The notes beneath the pieces are model-generated. The model saw only the letters and a list, made by a program, of their open reading frames with translations. It made no database searches and was not told the origin of the DNA. A DNA stretch of 40,361 nucleotides, taken from contig CAZKZI010000011.1 in the NCBI GenBank assembly GCA_964557205.1, positions 1 to 40,361 on the forward strand, read 5' to 3'. Each line of letters opens with the position of its first letter. The first letter of the stretch is position 1. Shown here in pieces: positions 1 through 6,880 of the stretch. The stretch is from JAQVQN01 sp964557205 (GTDB lineage: Bacteria > Verrucomicrobiota > Kiritimatiellia > RFP12 > UBA1067). The position numbers were made by a program, and so were the translations under genes.

Positions 1-197
1 CTCATCCCCGAAATCGACAATTGCGCCGCAACAGCAGCGTCAGAAACCCAGCTCTTGTCCCACCGGAGCGTCACCCCGTTTTCACAGAGCTGCGCCCAAT
101 GCGGACTGTCCGTGACATCCACTACAGCCGCATAACCGCTTCGGCCCAAAAAGACCGCAATAATTAAAGATATCTTTAACCAGTGTGTTTGTCTCAT
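1..197 (-). CDS. Secreted protein, partial (C-terminus beyond window)
   Basis: Reading the minus strand from an ATG at 197 gives an open frame of 65 codons that runs off the left edge. The first 25 or so residues look like a signal peptide: MRQTHWLK, then a hydrophobic stretch ISLIIAVFLG, then small residues (GYAA) at the likely cleavage site. The following mature sequence (VVDVTDSPHW and onward) shows no motif I recognise. A Shine-Dalgarno-like AAGGG lies about 8 bases before the ATG. It is divergent from the AraC-type regulator at 498, a layout in which the regulator often controls the neighbour. The function is unknown; an exported enzyme or binding protein is possible. Confidence 0.6.
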   Translation of the reverse strand, partial: MRQTHWLKISLIIAVFLGRSGYAAVVDVTDSPHWAQLCENGVTLRWDKSWVSDAAVAAQLSISGM

Positions 198-276
198 ATC
201 AGATCCCTTCTTTGTGTTATACAGACAGATCATTTCTACGCGACTTTTTAACAGCCTACCTCTTCCAAATATTTTT

Positions 277-282
277 ATTATA
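277..282 (-). promoter_or_regulatory. Candidate -10 box for the secreted protein gene
   Basis: The minus strand reads TATAAT here, about 80 bases before the start codon at 197. No good -35 hexamer is found 16-18 bases upstream, as expected of a promoter that needs an activator such as the adjacent AraC-type protein. This is inference from the sequence only. Confidence 0.35.
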
Positions 283-311
283 AGCCAAACTTCTAAACTA
301 ATCTTGCTTTT

Positions 312-327
312 AATTACAATTGTAATT
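312..327. promoter_or_regulatory. 16-bp perfect palindrome, operator candidate
   Basis: AATTACAATTGTAATT is its own reverse complement. It sits in the AT-rich divergent region (198-382) between the secreted protein gene and the AraC-type regulator, upstream of the candidate TATAAT box. Apart from this palindrome and that box I see nothing else in 198-382. Confidence 0.4.
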
Positions 328-382
328 TTTTACACATGTCTGCTTGCATTGCCAACTAAACACTGTAAGATTATTAATTGTT

Positions 383-429
383 ATTCAGGATTCAGGATGA
401 GAGCCCCAGCAAAGTCAGTAGTTGCTGGA
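383..429. repeat. REP-like hairpin element, copy 1
   Basis: About 47 bases match 26889-26936 at 43 of 48 aligned positions. The element starts with two or three 7-bp units (ATTCAGG, ATTCAGG, ATGAGAG) and ends in a hairpin with arms CCAGCAA (406-412) and TTGCTGG (422-428). The arms are conserved in both copies. It lies about 70 bases upstream of the AraC-type gene. Confidence 0.6.
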
Positions 430-497
430 GACATATGCGCAGGCCATTCTGAATTATGACTCCTGAGCAGTCAATTGTTATAAGACAGGAGGATTTA

Positions 498-1388
498 ATG
501 GATTTCACGTTGCCGATTCGCTATACGGACACTTCGGACAAGCGCGTTCTGAATCTGGAAAAGAACGGTGCCCCAGGGGTTCCGGTGCTCGGTCTCACGC
601 GCATCAGCCGCATGATCATTCCGGTGCTTGAGCATGTGCATCCCAACATCCTGGAATTCGGCCTCTGCCTGCGGGGCGCCCTGACACTCAACAGCGGCGG
701 ACATATCCACTCCATCATGCCTGGCAACATCTATGTCAACCAGCCGGGCTTACCGCATCACCTGACAGCCCAACCACGCGGACTTTTGGTTTACTGGATG
801 CATGTCCAACTGGACAAAGCTTCCAAAGAAGACCACTTGTTGAAATTGCCGCCGCAAGAATCAAAGGCCATTTGCGACCGGCTTAGATCGCTGCCGCCGG
901 TGGTCATCACAGACACCCGCCAAGTCCGGCAGGCGTTTGCGCGGCTTTTTCAGCAATACGAGTCCGCGCCTGGTATTTATCGCACAATCTGCATCAGGCA
1001 GACTTGCCTGAGCCTCTTGATCGAGTTGCTGGAATGTACGGCCCCGAAGAACATGCCGACCGGTTCCGAAAGGCTGGAAGCCATCATCGCGCAAATGCGG
1101 CGGCAGCCCGAACGGGATTACCGCATTGACGACCTTGCCCATCAGGCCGCGCTCTCGCCGACACATTTCATCAACCAGTTCAAACAGGTCACCGGCCTGC
1201 CGCCCATACACTTTCTGCTGGACTGCCGCATCGAGCAAGCCAAGAGGCTTTTAAACGTCACCGCCCGGCCGATCACCACAATCGCCCTGTCGCTGGGCTT
1301 CTCATCTTCGCAGCACTTCTCCAACCAGTTCAAACGCGCCACCGGCATAACCCCGCGGGCCTGGCGCGCTCGTGACACCCCGACCTGA
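498..1388 (+). CDS. AraC/XylS-family transcriptional regulator
   Basis: A 296-residue protein with the usual two-part AraC layout. Residues about 30-150 resemble the cupin-like sensing domain (ILEFGLCLRG, then PGLPHHL), which in the family often binds a sugar. The last 100 residues hold two helix-turn-helix motifs: IDDLAHQAALSPTHFINQFK and, near the end, TTIALSLGFSSSQHFSNQFK followed by the typical GITPRAWR ending. The start at 498 is chosen because a strong AGGAGG lies 5 bases before it; the same frame is open back to 456 without a ribosome site. It probably controls the divergent secreted protein gene. Its effector is unknown, and it is not obviously tied to the CRISPR locus behind it. Confidence 0.88.
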   Translation: MDFTLPIRYTDTSDKRVLNLEKNGAPGVPVLGLTRISRMIIPVLEHVHPNILEFGLCLRGALTLNSGGHIHSIMPGNIYVNQPGLPHHLTAQPRGLLVYWMHVQLDKASKEDHLLKLPPQESKAICDRLRSLPPVVITDTRQVRQAFARLFQQYESAPGIYRTICIRQTCLSLLIELLECTAPKNMPTGSERLEAIIAQMRRQPERDYRIDDLAHQAALSPTHFINQFKQVTGLPPIHFLLDCRIEQAKRLLNVTARPITTIALSLGFSSSQHFSNQFKRATGITPRAWRARDTPT

Positions 1389-1391
1389 TTC

Positions 1392-1437
1392 CAGCGTCCT
1401 GGGTCCTGGGTCCTGGGGTCTTCCGCCGCGCTTTCCG
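1392..1437. repeat. Heptamer repeat tract (GTCCTGG units)
   Basis: Short tract of GTCCTGG units between the convergent ends of the AraC-type gene and the CARF gene. It belongs to the 7-bp repeat family spread through the CRISPR locus. Confidence 0.6.
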
Positions 1438-1438
1438 C

Positions 1439-2614
1439 TTAAATCGCTTGCGTCAGCCCTACAGACTTGATTCGGGCCGACGGATAATTGGGCTTGGCGC
1501 CACGCTTGGGCAGCAGGCGGTCGAGCACCGGTCGCAACTCAGGTAGCCGCGCCATCTTTTTGCGCGCAGAGGCCAGCACTTTGCTGACATCCGCCTTGCC
1601 AGCCTCCAGCTCTTCCTGCGCTTGATCCGGCATCAAATTTTCGCGCCGGATAAACCGGCTGCTCTCCTGCAACTGACAGCGCCACTCTGGATCGCCGGGC
1701 GCAAGTCTGGCGCTCTTAATAGACGCGACCCGTTCAAACAAAGCTTCCGGTTCGGTCTGTCCTTGCAGGTACAAGGTGACTACGGCGAATTCAGTGGCCG
1801 AGAGCCGCGCATCCACGCGTCCGTCCACCAGCAGACGACCAGTGTTGTAGTCGAGTGTCAGACACGGCAGTACCATCGGCTCAGGTGCGCGCCACTGTAC
1901 CCCTTTGACCAAAGCCGCGTATCCTGGTGGCGCGTTTTTGAAAGCATCCTCATACCAGCCGCGCATACGCACGAAAGGCACATCAACCAGCTCTATTTTC
2001 GCTGACGATGCGCGCCAAACGCGATCGTCCGGAGCCACATGCTTGCCCCCCTTCTCAGGGAAGAGGAAAGCGGGTGTTAGAGCCCCGTCGAAAGGCGGGT
2101 TCACCAGCACATGCAAGACCCTGTCCTGCCGCCGCCCCAACAGAGACATGCACGACATGAGCAGAGCGCTCATGGTTTTGCGCCCGCCCGCGATCGAGGC
2201 GCATATCGCGACATCAGGATTTTCCGTGAAGGCGCGCAGCTCATGCAACATGAAGTCAGCCGCGGCGGAGTTCTCCGCCGTGCCAGCGATGTCCGTGAGA
2301 TTGCGGCGTCCGGACGGATCGGGAAAGAGCCGCACATGGTCCGCAGCCGAACCAAACTTGAGCTTGCCCGCCACTGGGCTGCCCAGTTTGGCAAGAGCAG
2401 CGACCATGCGATCCCACGCGCAGGGTGAACCAGTGAACAGTGTCCGCTCCAGCGTCTCGCGCCCCGGCACGGTTGTCAACACCACCACGCGGTCCGGCAC
2501 AACCGGCCGTTCGGCACGGGCCAGCGCCCACACCGTCTCAGTGATGACTGCTGGCGACATGCCCAGCACTGCGAACAGCACCGTCTCAACATTCTTGCTT
2601 TTTTGTTTTTGCAT
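1439..2614 (-). CDS. CRISPR-associated CARF protein, NE0113 / SSO2081-like ring nuclease family
   Basis: A 391-residue protein. Its N-terminal half matches the NE0113 family: VLFAVLGMSPAVITET at about 13-28 and SIAGGRKTM at about 140-148 are the two ligand-facing CARF motifs. Relatives include ring nucleases that cleave cyclic oligoadenylate and so switch off type III signalling. No C-terminal HEPN motif (RxxxxH) is visible. Residues about 260-285 (RLLVDGRVDARLSATEFAVV) look like the start of an OmpR-type winged helix, so a DNA-binding role is also possible. The start at 2614 is preferred because AGGG lies 7 bases before it; the upstream extension to 2647 runs into repeat DNA. It is the last gene of the locus, in cas orientation. 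Confidence 0.75.
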   Translation of the reverse strand: MQKQKSKNVETVLFAVLGMSPAVITETVWALARAERPVVPDRVVVLTTVPGRETLERTLFTGSPCAWDRMVAALAKLGSPVAGKLKFGSAADHVRLFPDPSGRRNLTDIAGTAENSAAADFMLHELRAFTENPDVAICASIAGGRKTMSALLMSCMSLLGRRQDRVLHVLVNPPFDGALTPAFLFPEKGGKHVAPDDRVWRASSAKIELVDVPFVRMRGWYEDAFKNAPPGYAALVKGVQWRAPEPMVLPCLTLDYNTGRLLVDGRVDARLSATEFAVVTLYLQGQTEPEALFERVASIKSARLAPGDPEWRCQLQESSRFIRRENLMPDQAQEELEAGKADVSKVLASARKKMARLPELRPVLDRLLPKRGAKPNYPSARIKSVGLTQAI

Positions 2615-2631
2615 TGCTCGCCCTAGATTAT

Positions 2632-2749
2632 AGGACTCAAGACCCAAGACTCAAGACCCAGTTTTGTCCAGTCCTGAGTTCTGCGCCCCGCGCCCTGCAC
2701 CCTGCGTCCTGAGTCCTGCGTCCCGCCTAACTCTTTCTCTCTTTTCTCC
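2632..2749. repeat. Inverted heptamer tract between two CRISPR-locus genes
   Basis: The left part (2632-2662) carries plus-strand units of type GACTCAA/GACCCAA. The right part (2678-2729) carries the opposite orientation (TGAGTCC, TGCGTCC), so the tract can fold on itself. It is followed by a pyrimidine-rich TAACTCTT-type segment that runs into the stop codon of the four-helix-bundle gene. Confidence 0.65.
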
Positions 2750-3514
2750 TTAACTCTTCACTCTTTCCTCCATCGGCCGGGTGCCTTTGCAATCGGGATA
2801 ACCGGAGCAACTCCAAAAGGATTGGCCGGCGTGGGGACCTTTGCGGGCAGTGCGCTGCCGCATGGACTGGCCGCATTGCGGACAAGCCGGCACATCCGCA
2901 GGCGGTATTGCGGCATCACGAGCCTCCACGCGGCATTGGGTCAGCCTCTCGCGGAAGCCGCCCTGCTCGAGAAACGCCTCGCCTTGGTGGCGCATCTGGC
3001 CGCCGAGCATAGCCATGGCGCGGCGTATCAGCATGATCAGCGCATTGGCGACCATGACCGGGTCGTCGTGGTCGAGCCATGTATCGAATGCCTTCTTCTC
3101 GCGATGAAACCATGTCCAGTAATCATGCAAAAGGTCATCGGTATAGACAAATGGTTCAGGGTTGAGTGCGCTCACGGTCTGATACTCGCTGGAGTGGATG
3201 CTCCATGGGATTGCGCCGCGCTCGGCCAGAAAGATCTCAAAATCGCCGAGCAGCTCACCGAGACTAGCGCGCGCGACATCGGTCAGTTTCATCTCGGTCT
3301 CCTTCGAGGTAGCGGCGCGTTCCGAACCCTCGACGATATTCTGGCGACCAGAACGCGCAGCTCCGACCATCTGTCCGGAAGTTTTTCCCAGCGGGTCTTC
3401 CTTGTACGAGATGAAGCGCTTGCAAAAGCGGATCGTGGCGAGATGGATAAGCGTGGCAAAGGTGAAAGAATTGAGTTTGCGGTAGCCGCCGGATTTATCG
3501 AAGAGCGGTGCCAT
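2750..3514 (-). CDS. Four-helix-bundle protein with C-terminal topoisomerase-type zinc ribbon
   Basis: A 254-residue protein. Residues about 10-95 match the four-helix-bundle family related to the 23S rRNA intervening-sequence proteins (YRKLNSFTFATLIHLATIRF, then GQMVGAARSGRQNIVEGSER). A middle helical segment covers about 100-205. The last 45 residues form a zinc ribbon like those of bacterial topoisomerase I: CPQCGQSM, 19 residues, then CSGYPDCKG. This layout is known as a four-helix-bundle 'suffix' protein of unknown function. AAAGG lies 8 bases before the start. It sits between the distal end of the CRISPR array and the CARF gene, in the same direction. The final residues ERVKS and the stop codon are encoded by a repeat-like AGAGTGAAGAGTTAA. 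A role in CRISPR immunity is only inferred from position. Confidence 0.8.
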   Translation of the reverse strand: MAPLFDKSGGYRKLNSFTFATLIHLATIRFCKRFISYKEDPLGKTSGQMVGAARSGRQNIVEGSERAATSKETEMKLTDVARASLGELLGDFEIFLAERGAIPWSIHSSEYQTVSALNPEPFVYTDDLLHDYWTWFHREKKAFDTWLDHDDPVMVANALIMLIRRAMAMLGGQMRHQGEAFLEQGGFRERLTQCRVEARDAAIPPADVPACPQCGQSMRQRTARKGPHAGQSFWSCSGYPDCKGTRPMEERVKS

Positions 3515-3532
3515 TTTTGTGCCTTTCTGTTT

Positions 3533-3832
3533 TGAGAGGACTCAGGACCCAGGACTCAAGACCCAGTCTAGGTTGCCTGCGGCCCAGTTCTTACCAGCCC
3601 ATTGACTGCCCAGACTTTACCCCCAGTCCCGCAGTTTCTTCAAGGCCTTTTATTCGATCCCGCGCAACTGCCTGAGTCCAACGCAATTCCTAATTCCTAC
3701 TTTCCAGCGTCCTAGCGTCCTGCGTCCCGGCAGCCTGAGTTCTGGGTCCCAGCGTCCTAGCGTCCTGCGTCCCAGCGTCCCAGCAGCCTGCGTCCTGGGT
3801 CCAGCGTCCTGAGTCCTTCTTAACTCTTCATC
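3533..3832. repeat. Gene-free repeat region beside the CRISPR array
   Basis: About 300 bases without a gene. The left end has GGACTCA/GGACCCA units (3537-3566). The right part (3700-3815) has many GTCCTGN/GTCCCAG units in the opposite orientation, followed by TTAACTCTTCA. A 17-bp segment beginning CCTGCGGCCCAG at 3576-3592 is repeated exactly at 3833-3849. The promoter of the four-helix-bundle gene should lie here, but I see no convincing one. Confidence 0.65.
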
Positions 3833-3861
3833 CCTGCGGCCCAGTTCTTCTGGGCCGCAGG
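3833..3861. terminator. Strong hairpin at the distal end of the CRISPR array
   Basis: A perfect 12-bp GC-rich stem, arms 3833-3844 and 3850-3861, with a 5-base loop, starts 4 bases beyond the last repeat. In the direction of array transcription (minus strand) it would stop or stabilise the pre-crRNA. There is no T-run, so an intrinsic terminator is likely but not certain. Confidence 0.5.
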
Positions 3862-3865
3862 CCGC

Positions 3866-5178
3866 GTCTCAATCGCCTTTCGGCTGATGTGGTCTTTATG
3901 ACACTCCCGTCCGCGTTCTTCTCTGTGTCGGGGACAACGATGTCTCAATCGCCTTTCGGCTGATGTGGTCTTTATGACTGAATACAGAGTCCGCAAATCG
4001 AGCCTTAGCGTTACGTCTCAATCGCCTTTCGGCTGATGTGGTCTTTATGACGCGGACTCCCATCCGCATTCTTTTCCATATCGGGGACAAGTCTCAATCG
4101 CCTTTCGGCTGATGTGGTCTTTATGACAATCATCATGGACAAAATTATGACAGAAACCGGAATCAGTCTCAATCGCCTTTCGGCTGATGTGGTCTTTATG
4201 ACTGTACTGGCGATCCCCAGTACACCGTGGTCGACGCCCCGTCTCAATCGCCTTTCGGCTGATGTGGTCTTTATGACAATGCGGACTCCCGGCGGCATTC
4301 TTTTCGGTATCGGGGGTCTCAATCGCCTTTCGGCTGATGTGGTCTTTATGACACCGAAAGGAGTTGCCATGACAGCTTTGATTATAGAGTCTCAATCGCC
4401 TTTCGGCTGATGTGGTCTTTATGACATGAGGCCTGTCCCCGTAAAGAACACGGCGGCCGTGGGGTCTCAATCGCCTTTCGGCTGATGTGGTCTTTATGAC
4501 CCCATATGCGCGGACGCGTTGCGGCTGGGGGGAGCTCAGTCTCAATCGCCTTTCGGCTGATGTGGTCTTTATGACTATCCACGCCGTCGGAGCGGCATTG
4601 ATGGGCAAGATTCGCCGAAGTCTCAATCGCCTTTCGGCTGATGTGGTCTTTATGACAGGACGGCAGGTTTGTCTTCTACGACGCGCCGGATTATGTGTCT
4701 CAATCGCCTTTCGGCTGATGTGGTCTTTATGACGCGAGAATCGAGACAGAGGACGGCTACAGCAGTGGCGAGTCTCAATCGCCTTTCGGCTGATGTGGTC
4801 TTTATGACACCAAACAAGGAGCAACCAATGAGTAACGAGGTAATAACACGTCTCAATCGCCTTTCGGCTGATGTGGTCTTTATGACAGTATCGTCAAGCT
4901 GGCAATCCGCCCCCGAAGAAGATTTGTCTCAATCGCCTTTCGGCTGATGTGGTCTTTATGACCAAATATTTCGGTATCGCGCCACCCGTCGAAAGGTGGC
5001 TGTCTCAATCGCCTTTCGGCTGATGTGGTCTTTATGACCAGNNNNNNNNNNNNNNNNNNNNNNNNNNNNNNNNNNNNNNNNNNNNNNNNNNNNNNNNNNN
5101 NNNNNNNNNNNNNNNNNNNNNNNNNNNNNNNNNNNNNNNNNGTCTCAATCGCCTTTCGGCTGATGTGGTCTTTATGAC
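3866..5178 (-). CRISPR. Type III-B CRISPR array, 37-bp repeat, at least 17 repeats, interrupted by an assembly gap
   Basis: Seventeen identical 37-bp repeats start at 3866, 3942, 4015, 4091, 4166, 4241, 4316, 4389, 4464, 4539, 4620, 4697, 4772, 4850, 4926, 5002 and 5142. Fifteen complete spacers are 36-44 bases long. On the minus strand the repeat begins GTCATAAAG, holds the hairpin GCC-GAAA-GGC, and ends ATTGAGAC, a typical 8-base 5' handle of crRNAs. Transcription is therefore leftward from a leader between the array and cas2. The distal repeat is not degenerate. Several spacers read as natural coding sequence on the plus strand, so their crRNAs would be antisense to the message, as RNA-targeting type III systems need. 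The true repeat number is unknown because of the N run. Confidence 0.98.
5042..5141. other. Assembly gap (100 N) inside the CRISPR array
   Basis: Exactly 100 N between repeats 16 and 17 counted from the distal end. A fixed 100-base run usually marks a scaffold join of unknown length, so the array may be longer than it appears. Confidence 0.97.
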
Positions 5179-5335
5179 TATACCCTTGATACTGTGCGTT
5201 TTTCAAGGGTTTTTCCGGTGTTTGGGGCCAGTTTCGGAGGGAGACGGTTTTCGACAGGCTTCAATCTGCCGCCATTCATATCAAACCGTCCACAATTTTC
5301 CATGTATCTCTTTGCTTTCAAATCAGTTACACCTC
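5179..5335 (-). promoter_or_regulatory. CRISPR leader
   Basis: Non-coding DNA between the leader-proximal repeat and cas2. Beside the repeat is an 8-bp inverted repeat, ACCCTTGA (5182-5189) and TCAAGGGT (5203-5210), the latter followed by a T-run on the plus strand. The array promoter should lie here, directed left. TTGAAA and TATGAAT are weak matches on the minus strand but not well spaced. Confidence 0.6.
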
Positions 5336-5381
5336 GTCGGAGGCAGACCCGCAGTTTTGCTGTTTTGTGTCTGCCTCCGAC
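5336..5381 (-). terminator. 12-bp perfect hairpin directly after cas2
   Basis: Arms GTCGGAGGCAGA (5336-5347) and TCTGCCTCCGAC (5370-5381) pair perfectly around a 22-base loop. The hairpin begins 4 bases after the cas2 stop codon, so it probably ends the cmr-cas transcript before the leader. It lacks a T-run. Confidence 0.5.
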
Positions 5382-5385
5382 AATC

Positions 5386-5661
5386 TCACGGCATGTACAC
5401 CAGCACCGGCCCGGGCCGCACCACCGCCCCCGCGCTGAGGGTGTTGCGCACGCAGTTGCGGCAGATGCGGTAGGCGATCACCGCGTCTTCGTCGTGATCG
5501 ATGATCTTGTTGATCTCTTGCCACAGCGATCCGAACAGCTTCTCGTCAAGGTCGCATTCGAACACGCTCTTTTCCACCCTCACCCCGTAGTCCTTGCAGG
5601 TCTTCGCAATCCTCCTCAGCCGCTTGGGCTGCGTTATGTCGTAAGCTACCAGATACAACAT
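5386..5661 (-). CDS. cas2: CRISPR-associated endonuclease Cas2
   Basis: A 91-residue Cas2, the bridging subunit of the Cas1-Cas2 integrase that inserts new spacers. It starts MLYLVAYDI, with the conserved Asp of the first beta strand, and continues KRLRRIAKTCKDYGVRVEKS, the usual ferredoxin-fold core. The start at 5661 has AAAGGGAG 9 bases upstream and gives a normal family length. The frame is open further upstream, and an ATG at 5772 overlaps the cas1 stop (TGATG). A 128-residue form with a 37-residue helical N-terminal extension (MILDEADAIF and onward) is therefore also possible through coupled translation. The ribosome-site region shares 11 bases (5674-5684) with the CRISPR repeat. Confidence 0.93.
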   Translation of the reverse strand: MLYLVAYDITQPKRLRRIAKTCKDYGVRVEKSVFECDLDEKLFGSLWQEINKIIDHDEDAVIAYRICRNCVRNTLSAGAVVRPGPVLVYMP

Positions 5662-5771
5662 CTCGCGGAACTCCCTTTCGGCTGGCACATACCCTGACGC
5701 CACACCGATCTTGTAACGGTTGTACTCGTCAACCGCTTCACTGAAAATCGCGTCTGCCTCATCCAAAATCA

Positions 5772-6812
5772 TCACGGCAAAATGAAAAAATTCTCTTCGC
5801 AGACCCCGCGTTCCAGCGCCCGCAGATAGACGCATACCTGAGTATCTATGACCTGCCGCAGGTCTGTGTGCGGCGCGTCTTTGGCGGGCGAGAACCGCCG
5901 GGTCATGGATTGTTCATAAGACAGGAAAAACGGTTTCCGACCCTCTTCGGTCAGATACGTGCCGCCGTCCTCGACGCAATATTTGAAGTGCTCGGGGCGT
6001 ACGATCTTGTGGTTGATCATGCCCAGCACCAGTAAATCCGCCACAGCCGGACGCAACGGCTCCAGCAAGTCAAGCGCCAGCGAGGGTGTGTTCAGCGTGT
6101 CCTCGTGCAGCGACCCTATGCCCGCATCCAGACCGTGCGAACGCACAGCGCCCTCGACCTCGCCCAGCAAGATGGTGTAGGTCCAGGATAACAGCGAGTT
6201 GGCCGCGTCACGCGGCGGCCGGCGCGACCTTTCGCTGAACGGCATTTCTTTCGGAAAGAAAACTCCCAGGCGACGAAAGTAGCGTGCCGCGGCCAAACCC
6301 TCCACCCCGCGCAAGACATCCAGCCTTTCAGCTTTTTCCGCGCGTTCCGCCAATGTCTTAAGCTCATCACACACCATACTGTGTTCACCAGAGCCGGACA
6401 TGTCACGGTTGGCTGCCAGCCGCTGCAACACCCGGCGGCTGTTGCGAATCTTGGCGCTGACCAGATGCCGCGCCACACTCAGGCAGAACAAAGTATCAGT
6501 GGCCTGCACGTACTGCCGTATGCGTCGCGCGGCATTCAGGTTGCGGTCCGGGCACACAGCGCCGCGCCAGCGCCCATATCGCGTGACGAAATAACACGGT
6601 ATGCCCGCGTCCATAAGTTCCGTGAGCACCGGGATGGTCACAGAAGGCTGCCCGACCAGCACCACGCGGTCGAGGTCATGCAGCGGCACCTCGGTCTTTG
6701 AGCTCACGCTTCTGGTCTCGCTGTAATCATGCCGCAGCACCTCCAGTCGCTTTGAAACCAGCCGGACGCTCAATGTGTCGCTAGTGAGAATCAGTGATGC
6801 CATTGCCGACAT
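5772..6812 (-). CDS. cas1: CRISPR-associated integrase Cas1
   Basis: A 346-residue Cas1, the catalytic subunit of the spacer integrase. The N-terminal beta domain carries LHDLDRVVLVGQPSVTIPVL and GIPCYFVTRYGR. The C-terminal helical domain keeps the metal-binding residues: Glu in LLGEVEGAV, His in GIGSLHEDT, and Asp/Glu in LALDLLEPLRP. The start is taken at 6812 (MSAMASLIL) because homology to the family begins there; 6803 is the alternative. The open frame extends to 7049, but that extra sequence covers csx3 in another frame and looks non-coding. A 22-bp operator-like repeat lies 31-53 bases upstream, so cas1-cas2 may have their own promoter inside the operon. Confidence 0.96.
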   Translation of the reverse strand: MSAMASLILTSDTLSVRLVSKRLEVLRHDYSETRSVSSKTEVPLHDLDRVVLVGQPSVTIPVLTELMDAGIPCYFVTRYGRWRGAVCPDRNLNAARRIRQYVQATDTLFCLSVARHLVSAKIRNSRRVLQRLAANRDMSGSGEHSMVCDELKTLAERAEKAERLDVLRGVEGLAAARYFRRLGVFFPKEMPFSERSRRPPRDAANSLLSWTYTILLGEVEGAVRSHGLDAGIGSLHEDTLNTPSLALDLLEPLRPAVADLLVLGMINHKIVRPEHFKYCVEDGGTYLTEEGRKPFFLSYEQSMTRRFSPAKDAPHTDLRQVIDTQVCVYLRALERGVCEENFFILP

Positions 6813-6843
6813 GATAACATGACGGGGTCCGCGTTTGTCGCCT

Positions 6844-6865
6844 GCGGATATCCGCAGATGTCCGC
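6844..6865 (-). promoter_or_regulatory. Operator-like direct repeat upstream of cas1
   Basis: On the minus strand GCGGACATCT is followed directly by GCGGATATCC and GC: two GCGGA half-sites one helical turn (10 bp) apart, containing the 12-bp palindrome GCGGATATCCGC. The site matches 15750-15771 upstream of cmr2 at 20 of 22 positions, in the same orientation relative to the genes. Confidence 0.5.
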
Positions 6866-6880
6866 CCGCTTTTCCCGGCT

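Noticed and set aside
214..459. 81-codon plus-strand frame in the AT-rich region before the AraC-type gene
   Set aside because: No ribosome site, a composition unlike its neighbours, and it crosses the operator-like palindrome and the REP-like hairpin.
2750..3514. Diversity-generating retroelement suggested by the four-helix-bundle protein
   Set aside because: No reverse transcriptase and no template/variable repeat pair were seen in the window.
4011..4947. Several open frames across the CRISPR array (repeating SLNRLSADVVFMT or HKDHISRKAIET)
   Set aside because: They are translations of the CRISPR repeats, not genes.
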